This document shows, piece by piece, positions 34,537 to 41,689 of a stretch of 64,000 nt of DNA. The notes beneath the pieces were generated by a model. It worked only from the letters and a program-made list of their open reading frames with translations, was not told the DNA's origin and made no database searches. A program made the position numbers and the translations under genes. This DNA comes from Anaerovirgula multivorans (GTDB lineage Bacteria > Bacillota > Clostridia > Peptostreptococcales > Natronincolaceae), in the NCBI RefSeq assembly GCF_900188145.1, contig NZ_FZOJ01000006.1:62001-126000 (forward strand). The letters are read 5' to 3'. Position 1 is the first letter of the stretch; every line of letters starts with the position of its first letter.

Positions 34537-36255
34537 TTATCTCCTGTTATTAGCACCTGCTATAATCGGCATACTCCAATTCTCTACTGCTTCTGGTTCA
34601 TCTGTTGAACAAATCCATGCCGCCCCGCACCTAGCATCTGAGAAGTCTTTGCTACCACCTTTCTTTACTGGCGGGTGGTCTATTTTATTTCCATTAATTA
34701 ACTGAATATACTTTAATTCCTCATTAGCATTTCTACGCTTATCTTCCGGGTCATCTATCGTATGATCCAGTAGCTCTATATTAGACGTATATATTAGCCC
34801 TTTTAGATTCTGGTATATCTGTACTTGGAATGGGTTAGAGAAGTTTTTGTCTTCCGCGTCCACCCCGTACATCATCAACCTCTGCACTACATCTGCAGAG
34901 TTAAATTTATCAAATATAGCCTTTTTAACAAATACCTGTGTGCATATCTGCTCCAGTATATCTGCTACATTTAGTAAGTCTACTGGTAACCTGTCTTTTT
35001 TGGATGGCTTCCATTCTATGAGTAAATCCTCTACAGGTTTGTTTACCCATTTACTTACTGTCTCCCCCTCCTCAGTTACTTCTATGAGGGTGGGCTCCCC
35101 ATGCATTAAACAAATCGCATAACTGTCTGTATTTACCCCACCGTCCCCGCCAATGTAGTAAGTGTAAGCAGGGTCAAGTACAAGATTATGCAACTGTAAT
35201 CCAGTAAAATGCTTCTGTACCCCATTATGGAGGGTGCGGGTGGTGATAACCTCTTCTATTATTAAACCAGAACATTGTGCTTTCTTACCCAGTTGTATTG
35301 CATCATCTATACGCTCTGGGAACTTAAATAATCCCTCTGCATATTTAGGTGCTATACACTCGTACTTAAGGGCAGAGCCTTCAGGGTCCCTTTCGTAGTC
35401 TTTCTGTAAGCTTTCCCTGCTAATAGTTGGATTAACCTCCCAAGAGGCACCTGTTATACCGTATACTTGCGGATCTGTAAATGACTCATTAAACTTCATG
35501 TTCATCATGTCCCCCTCATGGCGGGGGTAACTAATGAAAATTAGTAAAATATTATTATTATACCTCGATAGCGCAGACGACCTTAATATTGAATATGAGT
35601 CCTCCGCTTTCTCTGGTTCAAATCCTGCAATCTCGTCAAATATTACAACCAATGGGTTGAAACCCTCAAAAGAGTCTGCCTCGGAGTGGGCGGAGTGGGC
35701 GGTTATGTTCTTATAAAATCTTACTTGATTTTTAGTTGTCTGGAACTCGTTAGGTAATGCACCTGGTGTTTCAGCGGGATTGTATAGTACCTTCTTAAAC
35801 CATCCACAGTTAGTGAGGCGGGCCTTGAACTTCTTAAAAAATACACTGTTAGCTTGGTACGCATTAATTGCTACGTTAATAACGTCGATTGGTTCATCTT
35901 GGCCGAAGTTGAAATAACCTTGAGGGTCATTCATGCAACACAGAATATAACACATATATGCCAAAATTCCACTGGCAAGAAAGTCCTTACCACTACCTTT
36001 TCCCAGCATGCATGCGATTTCTGTTATTTGTTGTAATGTTTCATCACAAGCTGTTTTATCGCCTGTAAGTTTATACTGGATCACATCGTTTACCACTTCA
36101 AGTAACTCTGTTTGCTTTCCAGGGTAGGGGGATTCACCTAAATAATCTTTGCTTTTAAAGAAAGTAACTAGATCAACTGGGTCCTCTCGCCATGCACCAG
36201 TTTTTACTATATTATTCTCAGCTAGATTAATAAAATCTTGTAATAAGTTCTTCAT
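34537..36255 (-). CDS. terL: terminase large subunit
   Basis: 572 residues. Walker A G-K-G-S-G-K-D near 96, Walker B V-V-I-F-D-E near 210 and a C-terminal nuclease region with Y-I-G-G-D-G-G near 370 that supplies metal-binding Asp. It is the packaging motor that pumps DNA into the portal and cuts it. The start overlaps the small subunit stop by 4 bases (ATGA). It is separated from the portal by the replication genes, which is unusual. Confidence 0.9.
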   Translation of the reverse strand: MKNLLQDFINLAENNIVKTGAWREDPVDLVTFFKSKDYLGESPYPGKQTELLEVVNDVIQYKLTGDKTACDETLQQITEIACMLGKGSGKDFLASGILAYMCYILCCMNDPQGYFNFGQDEPIDVINVAINAYQANSVFFKKFKARLTNCGWFKKVLYNPAETPGALPNEFQTTKNQVRFYKNITAHSAHSEADSFEGFNPLVVIFDEIAGFEPEKAEDSYSILRSSALSRYNNNILLIFISYPRHEGDMMNMKFNESFTDPQVYGITGASWEVNPTISRESLQKDYERDPEGSALKYECIAPKYAEGLFKFPERIDDAIQLGKKAQCSGLIIEEVITTRTLHNGVQKHFTGLQLHNLVLDPAYTYYIGGDGGVNTDSYAICLMHGEPTLIEVTEEGETVSKWVNKPVEDLLIEWKPSKKDRLPVDLLNVADILEQICTQVFVKKAIFDKFNSADVVQRLMMYGVDAEDKNFSNPFQVQIYQNLKGLIYTSNIELLDHTIDDPEDKRRNANEELKYIQLINGNKIDHPPVKKGGSKDFSDARCGAAWICSTDEPEAVENWSMPIIAGANNRR

Positions 36256-36812
36256 CTGCCACCACCACCGAACATATCACCAAACCACTTAGTACCTTTT
36301 TTATTTTTTAATTTATCTATTATAATAGGTATTGCTTCGGGTGAAACCTCTTTTACTGTTTCCATGATAATTTCCATAAACTGTTTTATGTTGTCATAGT
36401 CACTAATTTCTCTCTGTATCTCTATCATTAGCTTTAGTGTTTCCCGCATCTCACCTGAAATAGCCTTAAAGTGATGTGGATTCATTACCCTACCTTTGTC
36501 TGCTGCTGCTTCTTCCATAGTGTCAAGTATATTTCTTGCTTTACTATACAAGTCAGAAGTCTCACGCACTATATCTATATTGTTATTTACAACTTCTACT
36601 AGTCTTTTTTCGTTACTTTTTACTACTTCCTTGCTTATTCCCGCCACCTTTTCAATAAACCTACTAACAGTGGCTGCACTTAATTCCTCACCATCAGGCA
36701 GCTTACCAGAAGATGTTATCTCATCTACAATTTGTCTGTATGTTAACCCACTGTAGTATAGAGAAGCTATTTCTTCTTCTAGTTTGTACTTCTCTATTTT
36801 AGATTGTGCCAT
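36252..36812 (-). CDS. terS: terminase small subunit
   Basis: 186 residues. A helix-turn-helix lies at about 15-60 (L-Y-Y-S-G-L-T-Y-R-Q-I-V-D-E-I ... S-A-A-T-V-S-R-F-I), followed by helical oligomerisation segments and a Gly-rich end. TerS binds the packaging site and recruits TerL; the direct overlap with terL supports this. GGGGAGGGG precedes the ATG. Confidence 0.85.
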   Translation of the reverse strand: MAQSKIEKYKLEEEIASLYYSGLTYRQIVDEITSSGKLPDGEELSAATVSRFIEKVAGISKEVVKSNEKRLVEVVNNNIDIVRETSDLYSKARNILDTMEEAAADKGRVMNPHHFKAISGEMRETLKLMIEIQREISDYDNIKQFMEIIMETVKEVSPEAIPIIIDKLKNKKGTKWFGDMFGGGGR

Positions 36813-36840
36813 TTTAACCCCTCCCCAAAAATTTTTCTAC

Positions 36841-36868
36841 ATATATAGGTTAGTCCAGATAAAAATTT
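36841..36868 (-). promoter_or_regulatory. second-class promoter-like element before terminase
   Basis: On the minus strand AAATTTTTA (36868 on) is followed by CCTATATAT (36849-36841), about 30 bases before terS. It resembles the elements before the portal and GIY-YIG operons. Confidence 0.45.
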
Positions 36869-36870
36869 AC

Positions 36871-36900
36871 TTAACTTTCAGCGGCGGGCGCGGTATATAA
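36871..36900 (+). promoter_or_regulatory. phage promoter-like element (TTAACT-N15-GGTATATAA)
   Basis: TTAACT (36871-36876), 15 bases that include GGCGGGCG, then GGTATATAA (36892-36900) and TAATG. It is divergent from the terminase promoter and leads into the cargo island. The 150 bases that follow hold only a C-rich/G-rich stretch and a strong AGGAGG before the antirepressor. Confidence 0.75.
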
Positions 36901-37058
36901 TAATGTACCAAAATTATAATCCTCCGTTATATTTTGTGTTTCGCCTTCCCCTCTCCAATGCAGGTTGGGGGAGGTGCTACATAACCGGTAGAGATATAGA
37001 TGCTCTGTCGCTAGTGGCTAAAAGTTAAGCCTTAAATTTTAATTCGAGGAGGAGTAAA

Positions 37059-37823
37059 ATGAAAAATTTGCAAGTAATTCGAGGTGTAAGAGGTTATTTA
37101 GACGGAGATGGCGTTGCAATGCTAAATTTGGAAGACTGTGCTAGAGGATTAGGCTTCACAGAAACTAAAGGTGACTACATTAGATGGTAGAGACTAGAGG
37201 GATACCTAGCGGAATTTGATTTCTCCACTTGTGGAGAAAGGCCAGAGTACATCCCAGAAAACATTTTTTACAGGTTATGTATGAAAGCGAAAAATGCAGT
37301 AGCAGAAGCTTTTCAAGCTAAGGTGGCTGATGAGATTCTACCAGCCGTTAGAAAGCATGGCGCGTACATGACAACAGAGGTGATTGAAAAGACATTGTCC
37401 GATCCTGATTTCATCATTGGTTTAGCTACTGCATTAAAGGAAGAAAAACAAAAGCGTATGGCGGCGGAGGCAGAGATTCAAGTTATGCAGCCTAAAGCAC
37501 TATTCGCTGATTCAGTATCAGCATCTAGTACCACTATCTTAGTAGCAGATCTGGCAAAGTTATTAAAACAAAATGGTATCGACACTGGGGAGAAAAGATT
37601 ATACGCATGGCTTCGTGAAAATGGTTATCTGATAAAAAGAAAGTGTGCCGATTATAACATGCCCGCTCAAAGGTCTATGGACTTAGGACTATTTGAGATT
37701 AACGAATCTACCATCAATAGACCAGACAAAGAACCAATTATTAGAAAAACCACTCGTGTAACAGGTAAAGGGCAGCAGTACTTCATAGATAAATTTATAA
37801 AGCATTTAGCTAGTGAATTTTAG
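37059..37823 (+). pseudogene. phage antirepressor (Ant/BRO-N plus KilAC) with one nonsense codon
   Basis: The frame begins at an ATG near 37059 with CGAGGAGGAG upstream and is interrupted once, by TAG at 37188-37190, where relatives read a charged residue in R-W-x-R-L. The upstream part (G-Y-L-D-G-D-G-V-A-M-L-N-L-E-D) and the downstream part (P-E-N-I-F-Y-R-L, then a KilAC-type C-terminus V-S-A-S-S-T-T-I-L-V-A-D-L-A) belong to one gene of about 254 codons. A start at ATG 37281 would make a 180-aa C-terminal product. I could not exclude an extra one-base shift close to the start. Confidence 0.75.
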
Positions 37824-37872
37824 CAGGGAGCCTCTAAACAGCTCTCTTGTGTTTAGAAGAAGGGGCGGCAAT

Positions 37873-38139
37873 ATGGAAGTGCAAATAGAAAAGATAGTAG
37901 CGGAACTACTAATAAAACAATTAAAAACAGAAAAAATACGTGTACTTATAATAGGAAGAAACTGAAAAGGTTTTAAACTAGGACTTGCTCCGGGGGAGCA
38001 GAGGCAGAATGATGTTTTAATTCAATTACATGGTATAGATTTTTTAATTGAACAGCCTTTATACGATAGGTTAAATAGTATTAGAGTGTATTTAGCAGGA
38101 CCAAACTTTCATGCTATATATGTAGAAAAGCCCAAATGA
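37873..38139 (+). CDS. HesB/IscA-like protein with in-frame UGA, candidate selenoprotein
   Basis: From ATG 37873 (AGGGG upstream) the frame is open for 88 codons except for TGA at codon 31 (37963-37965). The surrounding pattern G-R-N-(UGA)-K-G-F-K-L-G-L-A-P-G-E, then H-G-I-D-F-L-I, matches HesB-like proteins, where this position is Cys or, in some bacteria, selenocysteine (G-x-U-x-G-P-x-x-G-L-A-L-D-E). A hairpin with a G-only loop follows at SECIS distance. HesB/IscA proteins handle Fe-S clusters or act as redox proteins. A plain nonsense mutation is the alternative. A terminator overlaps the stop. Confidence 0.6.
37966..37999 (+). promoter_or_regulatory. candidate bacterial SECIS element
   Basis: GCTCC (37987-37991) pairs perfectly with GGAGC (37995-37999) around a GGG loop, with two more weak pairs (U-A, U-G) below. 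The loop begins 26 bases after the UGA, within the 16-37 base range described for bacterial SECIS hairpins, which need a G at the start of a small apical loop. Confidence 0.5.
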
Positions 38140-38160
38140 TACGTCTTTTTGGGCTTTTGT
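38126..38160 (+). terminator. Rho-independent terminator
   Basis: AAAAGCCCAAA (38126-38136) pairs with TTTGGGCTTTT (38148-38158). It overlaps the stop codon of the HesB-like gene and closes the antirepressor/HesB transcription unit. Confidence 0.85.
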
Positions 38161-38268
38161 TCCATCTCTAAACCTCGCATTGTTTCGTTAAAAATATTGA
38201 TTTTTAAAAAAGTTATTCACATTTTTATAAAATTTAGTTTCACAATTGCCTGAAAACCATTATATTTT

Positions 38269-38331
38269 GCAGGACTAAAGTCCTGCTGTTTGTCGAAACT
38301 TGCGGTAGAAAGTTGCAGGACTTTGGTTTGT
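38269..38331. other. palindromic leader element GCAGGACT with repeated arm
   Basis: GCAGGACT-AA-AGTCCTGC (38269-38286) is a perfect 18-bp palindrome; a third GCAGGACT arm recurs at about 38315, with TTGTCGAAACTTGCGG between. The arms allow two alternative pairings, as in a switch. It lies in an AT-rich 200-base gap just upstream of the glycine-zipper gene. Function unknown. Confidence 0.5.
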
Positions 38332-38363
38332 TTTGGAGAATCGAGTAGGTGGGAGGTGATATT

Positions 38364-38942
38364 GTGGACTATGAGGTTGTTAAACCAAATCTAATTACGC
38401 AATGCAAGAAGGAGAAAGAGTTCAATAAGAGGATGCAGAAGACCTTAGGGAAGAGAATGAAAAGAATGTCTAGTCTTACCTTATCTTATTCACAATGTTT
38501 GCCAATAACCGAGTTATCTGGAAATTTGCGTTTACTTATACATCAACATGAAAAAGGATTCTCATTTAAAATTGTTAGTACCTCAGAAAAGATAGGTTAT
38601 GTATTTGCTTTACTAGAAGAAGAAATAGTGAACGTCTATTTTGTAGATGGCGAAGAAATTTTTGAGGAAAGGTCTGTGATTGGTCGAGGTATTATCGGAA
38701 CTTTAGTAGCGGGTCCCTTAGGTGCTATTATTGGTGGTCTTAGTGGCCTAAGTCAAGCAAAGGCACAAGATAAATATATGATTATAAAAACCAATGAATA
38801 TAACATTATTTTTAAATTTATATTATTTGAGAAGCTTCAAATTGGGATACTTCAAAAAGATTTTAAAAAAGCTTTGAAAGAAAAAATAATAACAAAAGAT
38901 TCTAAAAGACAACAAGAACTGAAATTTTTGGATAAACTATAA
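38364..38942 (+). CDS. glycine-zipper membrane-type protein, cargo gene
   Basis: About 192 residues from GTG 38364 (GGGAGGTGAT upstream). Residues about 110-135 form a Gly/Ala-rich hydrophobic zipper (G-R-G-I-I-G-T-L-V-A-G-P-L-G-A-I-I-G-G), as seen in bacterial proteins of unknown function with an N-terminal beta-sheet domain. It is more AT-rich than its neighbours and is flanked by terminators, which suggests a late-acquired cargo gene. Confidence 0.75.
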   Translation: MDYEVVKPNLITQCKKEKEFNKRMQKTLGKRMKRMSSLTLSYSQCLPITELSGNLRLLIHQHEKGFSFKIVSTSEKIGYVFALLEEEIVNVYFVDGEEIFEERSVIGRGIIGTLVAGPLGAIIGGLSGLSQAKAQDKYMIIKTNEYNIIFKFILFEKLQIGILQKDFKKALKEKIITKDSKRQQELKFLDKL

Positions 38943-39024
38943 AAATCATATCTAAAAATGCTTTCATATAGAATTAACAACCAACCATCCTTCTAATTCT
39001 GCAAAAGGTTTTATAAAGATAAAC

Positions 39025-39050
39025 GGATGAAGTTCTCATTCCCTTCATCC
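39025..39050. terminator. terminator of small minus-strand operon
   Basis: GGATGAA (39025-39031) pairs with TTCATCC (39044-39050); the stem lies just past the stop of the 39057 gene and can also serve the plus-strand gene ending at 38942. Confidence 0.65.
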
Positions 39051-39056
39051 ATTTAC

Positions 39057-39215
39057 TTATTTTAGATTGATGTTGGAAAATAATGCTTCACAACCATAAT
39101 CCTCTAAAAATTCCTCAAAACTAATAGGGGCATCATCTACTCCCTGTGTCTCGCACCAGTCTTCGTGTATTATTAGATATATTTCGTACTTATACCTTAG
39201 TTCATCTCTGGTCAT
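39057..39215 (-). CDS. small acidic protein, N-terminus shared with neighbour
   Basis: 52 residues; ATG 39215 overlaps the upstream TGA (ATGA). It begins M-T-R-D-E-L-R-Y-K-Y, nearly the same as the next gene upstream (M-N-R-D-E-L-R-Y-K-Y), and continues with an unrelated acidic sequence. A start-region duplication is likely. Function unknown. Confidence 0.6.
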   Translation of the reverse strand: MTRDELRYKYEIYLIIHEDWCETQGVDDAPISFEEFLEDYGCEALFSNINLK

Positions 39216-39418
39216 TTACCCTTCCTCACCCCTGCCATTATCCTGAATTTGTACACACATGCTTCTGACAATAGGTTCCTGTCTCTGTTTCTGATTCTGA
39301 TATGTGGGCACACACACTTTCCATTGGAGCCATTATACATCTTAAGCCATTTACAGTTATAACACTTCTTTTTTAAATCCGCTTGAGAATATTTATACCT
39401 TAATTCATCTCTATTCAT
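39212..39418 (-). CDS. small Cys-rich protein
   Basis: 68 residues with C-Y-N-C-K-W, then C-V-C-P-H and a later C, a probable zinc-binding set. ATG 39418 overlaps the upstream stop. Second gene of a three-gene minus-strand operon driven from 39619. Function unknown. Confidence 0.7.
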   Translation of the reverse strand: MNRDELRYKYSQADLKKKCYNCKWLKMYNGSNGKCVCPHIRIRNRDRNLLSEACVYKFRIMAGVRKGK

Positions 39419-39564
39419 TTACCCTTCCTCCTTATCCTCTTTTGTTTCCTGTTGGCAGCATATGTTAAAAACTCATCTTCTGATAGCTTTTCTTTCGCCG
39501 CCCGCCTTGCTTTTAAACCCTTATAAATCAGGCTTACAGCTTCTTCTTTGCCTAGAACTTTCAC
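39415..39564 (-). CDS. small basic protein
   Basis: 49 residues from GTG 39564 (AGGAAGTGG upstream), with a Lys/Arg-rich C-terminus (N-R-K-Q-K-R-I-R-R-K-G-K), so it may bind nucleic acid. It is the first gene of the operon behind the promoter-like element at 39590-39619. No family recognised. Confidence 0.6.
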   Translation of the reverse strand: MKVLGKEEAVSLIYKGLKARRAAKEKLSEDEFLTYAANRKQKRIRRKGK

Positions 39565-39589
39565 TAAAACACCACTTCCTTTCTTACTT

Positions 39590-39619
39590 TTATATACCGG
39601 AAAAATAATAAATAGTTAA
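39590..39619 (-). promoter_or_regulatory. phage promoter-like element, minus arm of divergent pair
   Basis: On the minus strand TTAACT (39619-39614), 15 bases, GGTATATAA (39598-39590). It lies back to back with the plus-strand copy at 39623-39652; the two TTAACT boxes are 3 bases apart. Confidence 0.8.
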
Positions 39620-39622
39620 GGG

Positions 39623-39652
39623 TTAACTTTTGCGGGCGAGCACGGTAAGTAA
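39623..39652 (+). promoter_or_regulatory. phage promoter-like element, plus arm of divergent pair
   Basis: TTAACT (39623-39628), 15 bases, GGTAAGTAA (39644-39652), then TAATAGGAAAGGAAG, so the start codon follows within 20 bases. Confidence 0.8.
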
Positions 39653-39669
39653 TAATAGGAAAGGAAGTG

Positions 39670-39924
39670 ATGTTATTGGTTTTTCTTGCCATATTTTACT
39701 TATCATCTGTGGTTGTTTTTTATTCTTTCATTTTTGCCTTGCACCTAAAATGTATTGCTGATGGAGGGTTTTATGGTCACTTATCAACCAGACTTGATAA
39801 ACCTGAATCTGATAGTTCCTTGTCAGGAACTATGGTGCTAGGATTACTGCCTGTGCTTAACTTGATCGCAGTACTAATGCTGTTCTTAGTGGTATTCAAA
39901 GGTTTAGACTTAGGGGAATTATAG
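39670..39924 (+). CDS. small membrane protein, two transmembrane segments
   Basis: 84 residues from ATG 39670. Hydrophobic helices span about 1-25 and 55-78 with a polar loop between. No family recognised. First gene after the divergent promoter. Confidence 0.65.
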   Translation: MLLVFLAIFYLSSVVVFYSFIFALHLKCIADGGFYGHLSTRLDKPESDSSLSGTMVLGLLPVLNLIAVLMLFLVVFKGLDLGEL

Positions 39925-39945
39925 AGGGGGGAGGATGGAGTTTCA

Positions 39946-40257
39946 ATGAAAATTTACATTGCAGGTAAGATAACAAAGTGCCTTAACTTCAAGGCTAAGT
40001 TCGGGGCCGCAGAAGAGAAACTATGTGCGGAGGGGCACATAGTAATGAATCCTGCGGTGCTACCCGGTCGGTTTGACTTCGATGACTACATGCATATTTG
40101 CTATGCCATGATAGACGTGTGCGATGCAGTATACTTTCTAGACAACTGGCAGGATAGCAGAGGTGCTAAACTAGAAATGGAGTATAGTATTGCATCTGGC
40201 AAAATGGTATTATTTGAAGCTATGCAGGCTGAAAACCTTGGGAATATGATGATTTAG
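39946..40257 (+). CDS. DUF4406-type nucleoside-deoxyribosyltransferase-like protein
   Basis: 103 residues. It has the DUF4406 pattern: M-K-I-Y-I-A-G-K-I-T start, H-I-V-M-N-P, then C-D-A-V-Y-F-L-D-N-W and S-R-G-A-K-L-E-M-E-Y. The fold is related to nucleoside 2-deoxyribosyltransferases, so a role in nucleotide metabolism or base exchange is possible; catalytic activity is unproven. Confidence 0.8.
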   Translation: MKIYIAGKITKCLNFKAKFGAAEEKLCAEGHIVMNPAVLPGRFDFDDYMHICYAMIDVCDAVYFLDNWQDSRGAKLEMEYSIASGKMVLFEAMQAENLGNMMI

Positions 40258-40333
40258 TAGAATGTATAGAAGTGCGCCAAGTGGAAAAGGCAATTAAGAT
40301 ATAGGAACCAGTAAAATAAGAGGAGGAAATTAT

Positions 40334-40636
40334 ATGAGTGAAAAGGTAAATCGAATGGACATTAAAGAATTTAGAGAAATGGGTCTATTAGCAGAGCTTA
40401 ATAGGGCTTTCTTACATCCTTTGGGATTGGCCTTGGAGGTGTGCATAGAAGATGATGGCACTGAAAAACTTGGCGGCATACAGGATTATCGGGATGACCC
40501 AGAAGGAATGCTTTATTCAAAAGAGTATTTCCCTGCTGATAAAATCAAAAAAGCACAGGACTTTATCGCAGGAAAACATAAACAACGATGGGAAGCTTTA
40601 GGGTTTATTTACCAAGATGTGGATAATCCAGAATAG
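40334..40636 (+). CDS. conserved phage hypothetical protein
   Basis: 100 residues. It contains L-N-R-A-F-L-H-P-L-G-L-A-L-E-V and L-G-G-I-Q-D-Y-R-D-D-P-E-G, a sequence pattern common in phage and prophage proteins of unknown function. Start ATG 40334 has AGAGGAGG upstream. Confidence 0.75.
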   Translation: MSEKVNRMDIKEFREMGLLAELNRAFLHPLGLALEVCIEDDGTEKLGGIQDYRDDPEGMLYSKEYFPADKIKKAQDFIAGKHKQRWEALGFIYQDVDNPE

Positions 40637-40647
40637 GTGGTGGTGCA

Positions 40648-40905
40648 ATGCTTTTTCAAGAATTAGATGCATGGGCATATGATATTGAGCTAGAGTATAA
40701 TTACCGTAATGGTATTAGCAGTAAGAAAAAGAGACAGCATGTGAAGCTATGTGCTCTAAGAGATGCCTTATACGCTAAGTATAAAGAGGAATTTGAGAAG
40801 TCACACAACCCAAGATCTTTTAGTATACCTGCGCCAAAGTGCTGTGGCTTAAGATCCGGTATAATTCCGCCACCACCACCTAATAAAAGTGTTAAAATTC
40901 AGTAA
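40648..40905 (+). CDS. small hypothetical protein with Pro-rich tail
   Basis: 85 residues; helical and charged N-terminal 55 residues, then S-I-P-A-P-K-C-C-G-L and a P-P-P-P-P stretch. The polyproline run comes from a CCGCCACC-type C-rich island. Function unknown. Confidence 0.6.
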   Translation: MLFQELDAWAYDIELEYNYRNGISSKKKRQHVKLCALRDALYAKYKEEFEKSHNPRSFSIPAPKCCGLRSGIIPPPPPNKSVKIQ

Positions 40906-40964
40906 AAAGGGAGATGATAGAAGTTAGTGTTTACTAGCTTCTATTACTTTATGGAGGTGGTTGT

Positions 40965-41111
40965 GTGTCTAGAGGAATACATGTGAACAAAACGTGGGGA
41001 AACTACGCTGTTGGATTCGAGAGAGTTACAGTAATGAAGTGGTTACGTTGTCCCCGCCCACTGGTGCTATCCAATAGTGTGTTCATATCTTTAGAAAGTG
41101 CACTATACTAA
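40965..41111 (+). CDS. possible small basic protein
   Basis: 48 residues from GTG 40965, with GGAGGTGG upstream. Begins M-S-R-G-I-H-V-N-K-T-W and includes L-R-C-P-R-P-L, where CCCCGCCC falls in the coding sequence. Weak evidence; no family recognised. Confidence 0.4.
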   Translation: MSRGIHVNKTWGNYAVGFERVTVMKWLRCPRPLVLSNSVFISLESALY

Positions 41112-41136
41112 TAATAACCTCCTTATTATATAAATA

Positions 41137-41186
41137 GCTCTTTTAAAGAGCAACCCTCACCTTTTATTTGGCGGGGGTTTTTTCTA
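41137..41186 (+). terminator. double hairpin terminator
   Basis: GCTCTT-TTA-AAGAGC (41137-41151) is followed by AACCC...GGGTT with TTTTTTC after it (to about 41186). It closes the plus-strand group before the convergent minus-strand genes. Confidence 0.7.
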
Positions 41187-41218
41187 TCAGTACAAGTTTA
41201 TTTAAATTGTGGGCGGGA

Positions 41219-41512
41219 TCAATCAAAGTCACCATAAGATAAGTCTTCATCAACAAATGAATCTAAGATGTTGCACATATTACCAATAAAAATTTCGGTG
41301 TATTCCCTAACAAAATCATCTAGTGTACAAATAATATCCCCACCCCATTCAATGCCACATTCATCTGTTGCTAAAGTGTGTTCACCCATCTCTTTGTGTT
41401 TTAGGAGCTTTGTATCATCTACCATCTCACTGATTACCTCATCTAAATCCCAACCTTCTTGAAGCTCTAAAAACTGTTTTACTGCCATTAATGTTTTCTT
41501 ATCTACTTTCAT
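41219..41512 (-). CDS. acidic hypothetical protein
   Basis: 97 residues from ATG 41512 (GAGGAGGATAAAT upstream; an earlier ATG precedes the ribosome site). Strongly acidic and helical. Last gene of a minus-strand group. Function unknown. Confidence 0.7.
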   Translation of the reverse strand: MKVDKKTLMAVKQFLELQEGWDLDEVISEMVDDTKLLKHKEMGEHTLATDECGIEWGGDIICTLDDFVREYTEIFIGNMCNILDSFVDEDLSYGDFD

Positions 41513-41678
41513 ATTTATCCTCCTCATCTATTTGTTTGGGTATTACAGGCGAGGCGACGTAGAAACTACAATCTGTAATCCCTTTCCTGTAACACTCTTC
41601 ACCAACATGTAAAGCTATATGCTTACAGTCAGAACAAGTTTTTCTTTTGTGGCATGAATTGCATAAACAAGACCACAT
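41499..41678 (-). CDS. small zinc-finger-like protein
   Basis: 59 residues, ATG 41678 after AGGGGGCAACAGT. Dense Cys/His: C-L-C-N-S-C-H, then C-S-D-C-K-H and later Cys. Probably binds zinc. It overlaps the next gene by 14 bases. Function unknown. Confidence 0.65.
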   Translation of the reverse strand: MWSCLCNSCHKRKTCSDCKHIALHVGEECYRKGITDCSFYVASPVIPKQIDEEDKYESR

Positions 41679-41689
41679 ACTGTTGCCCC

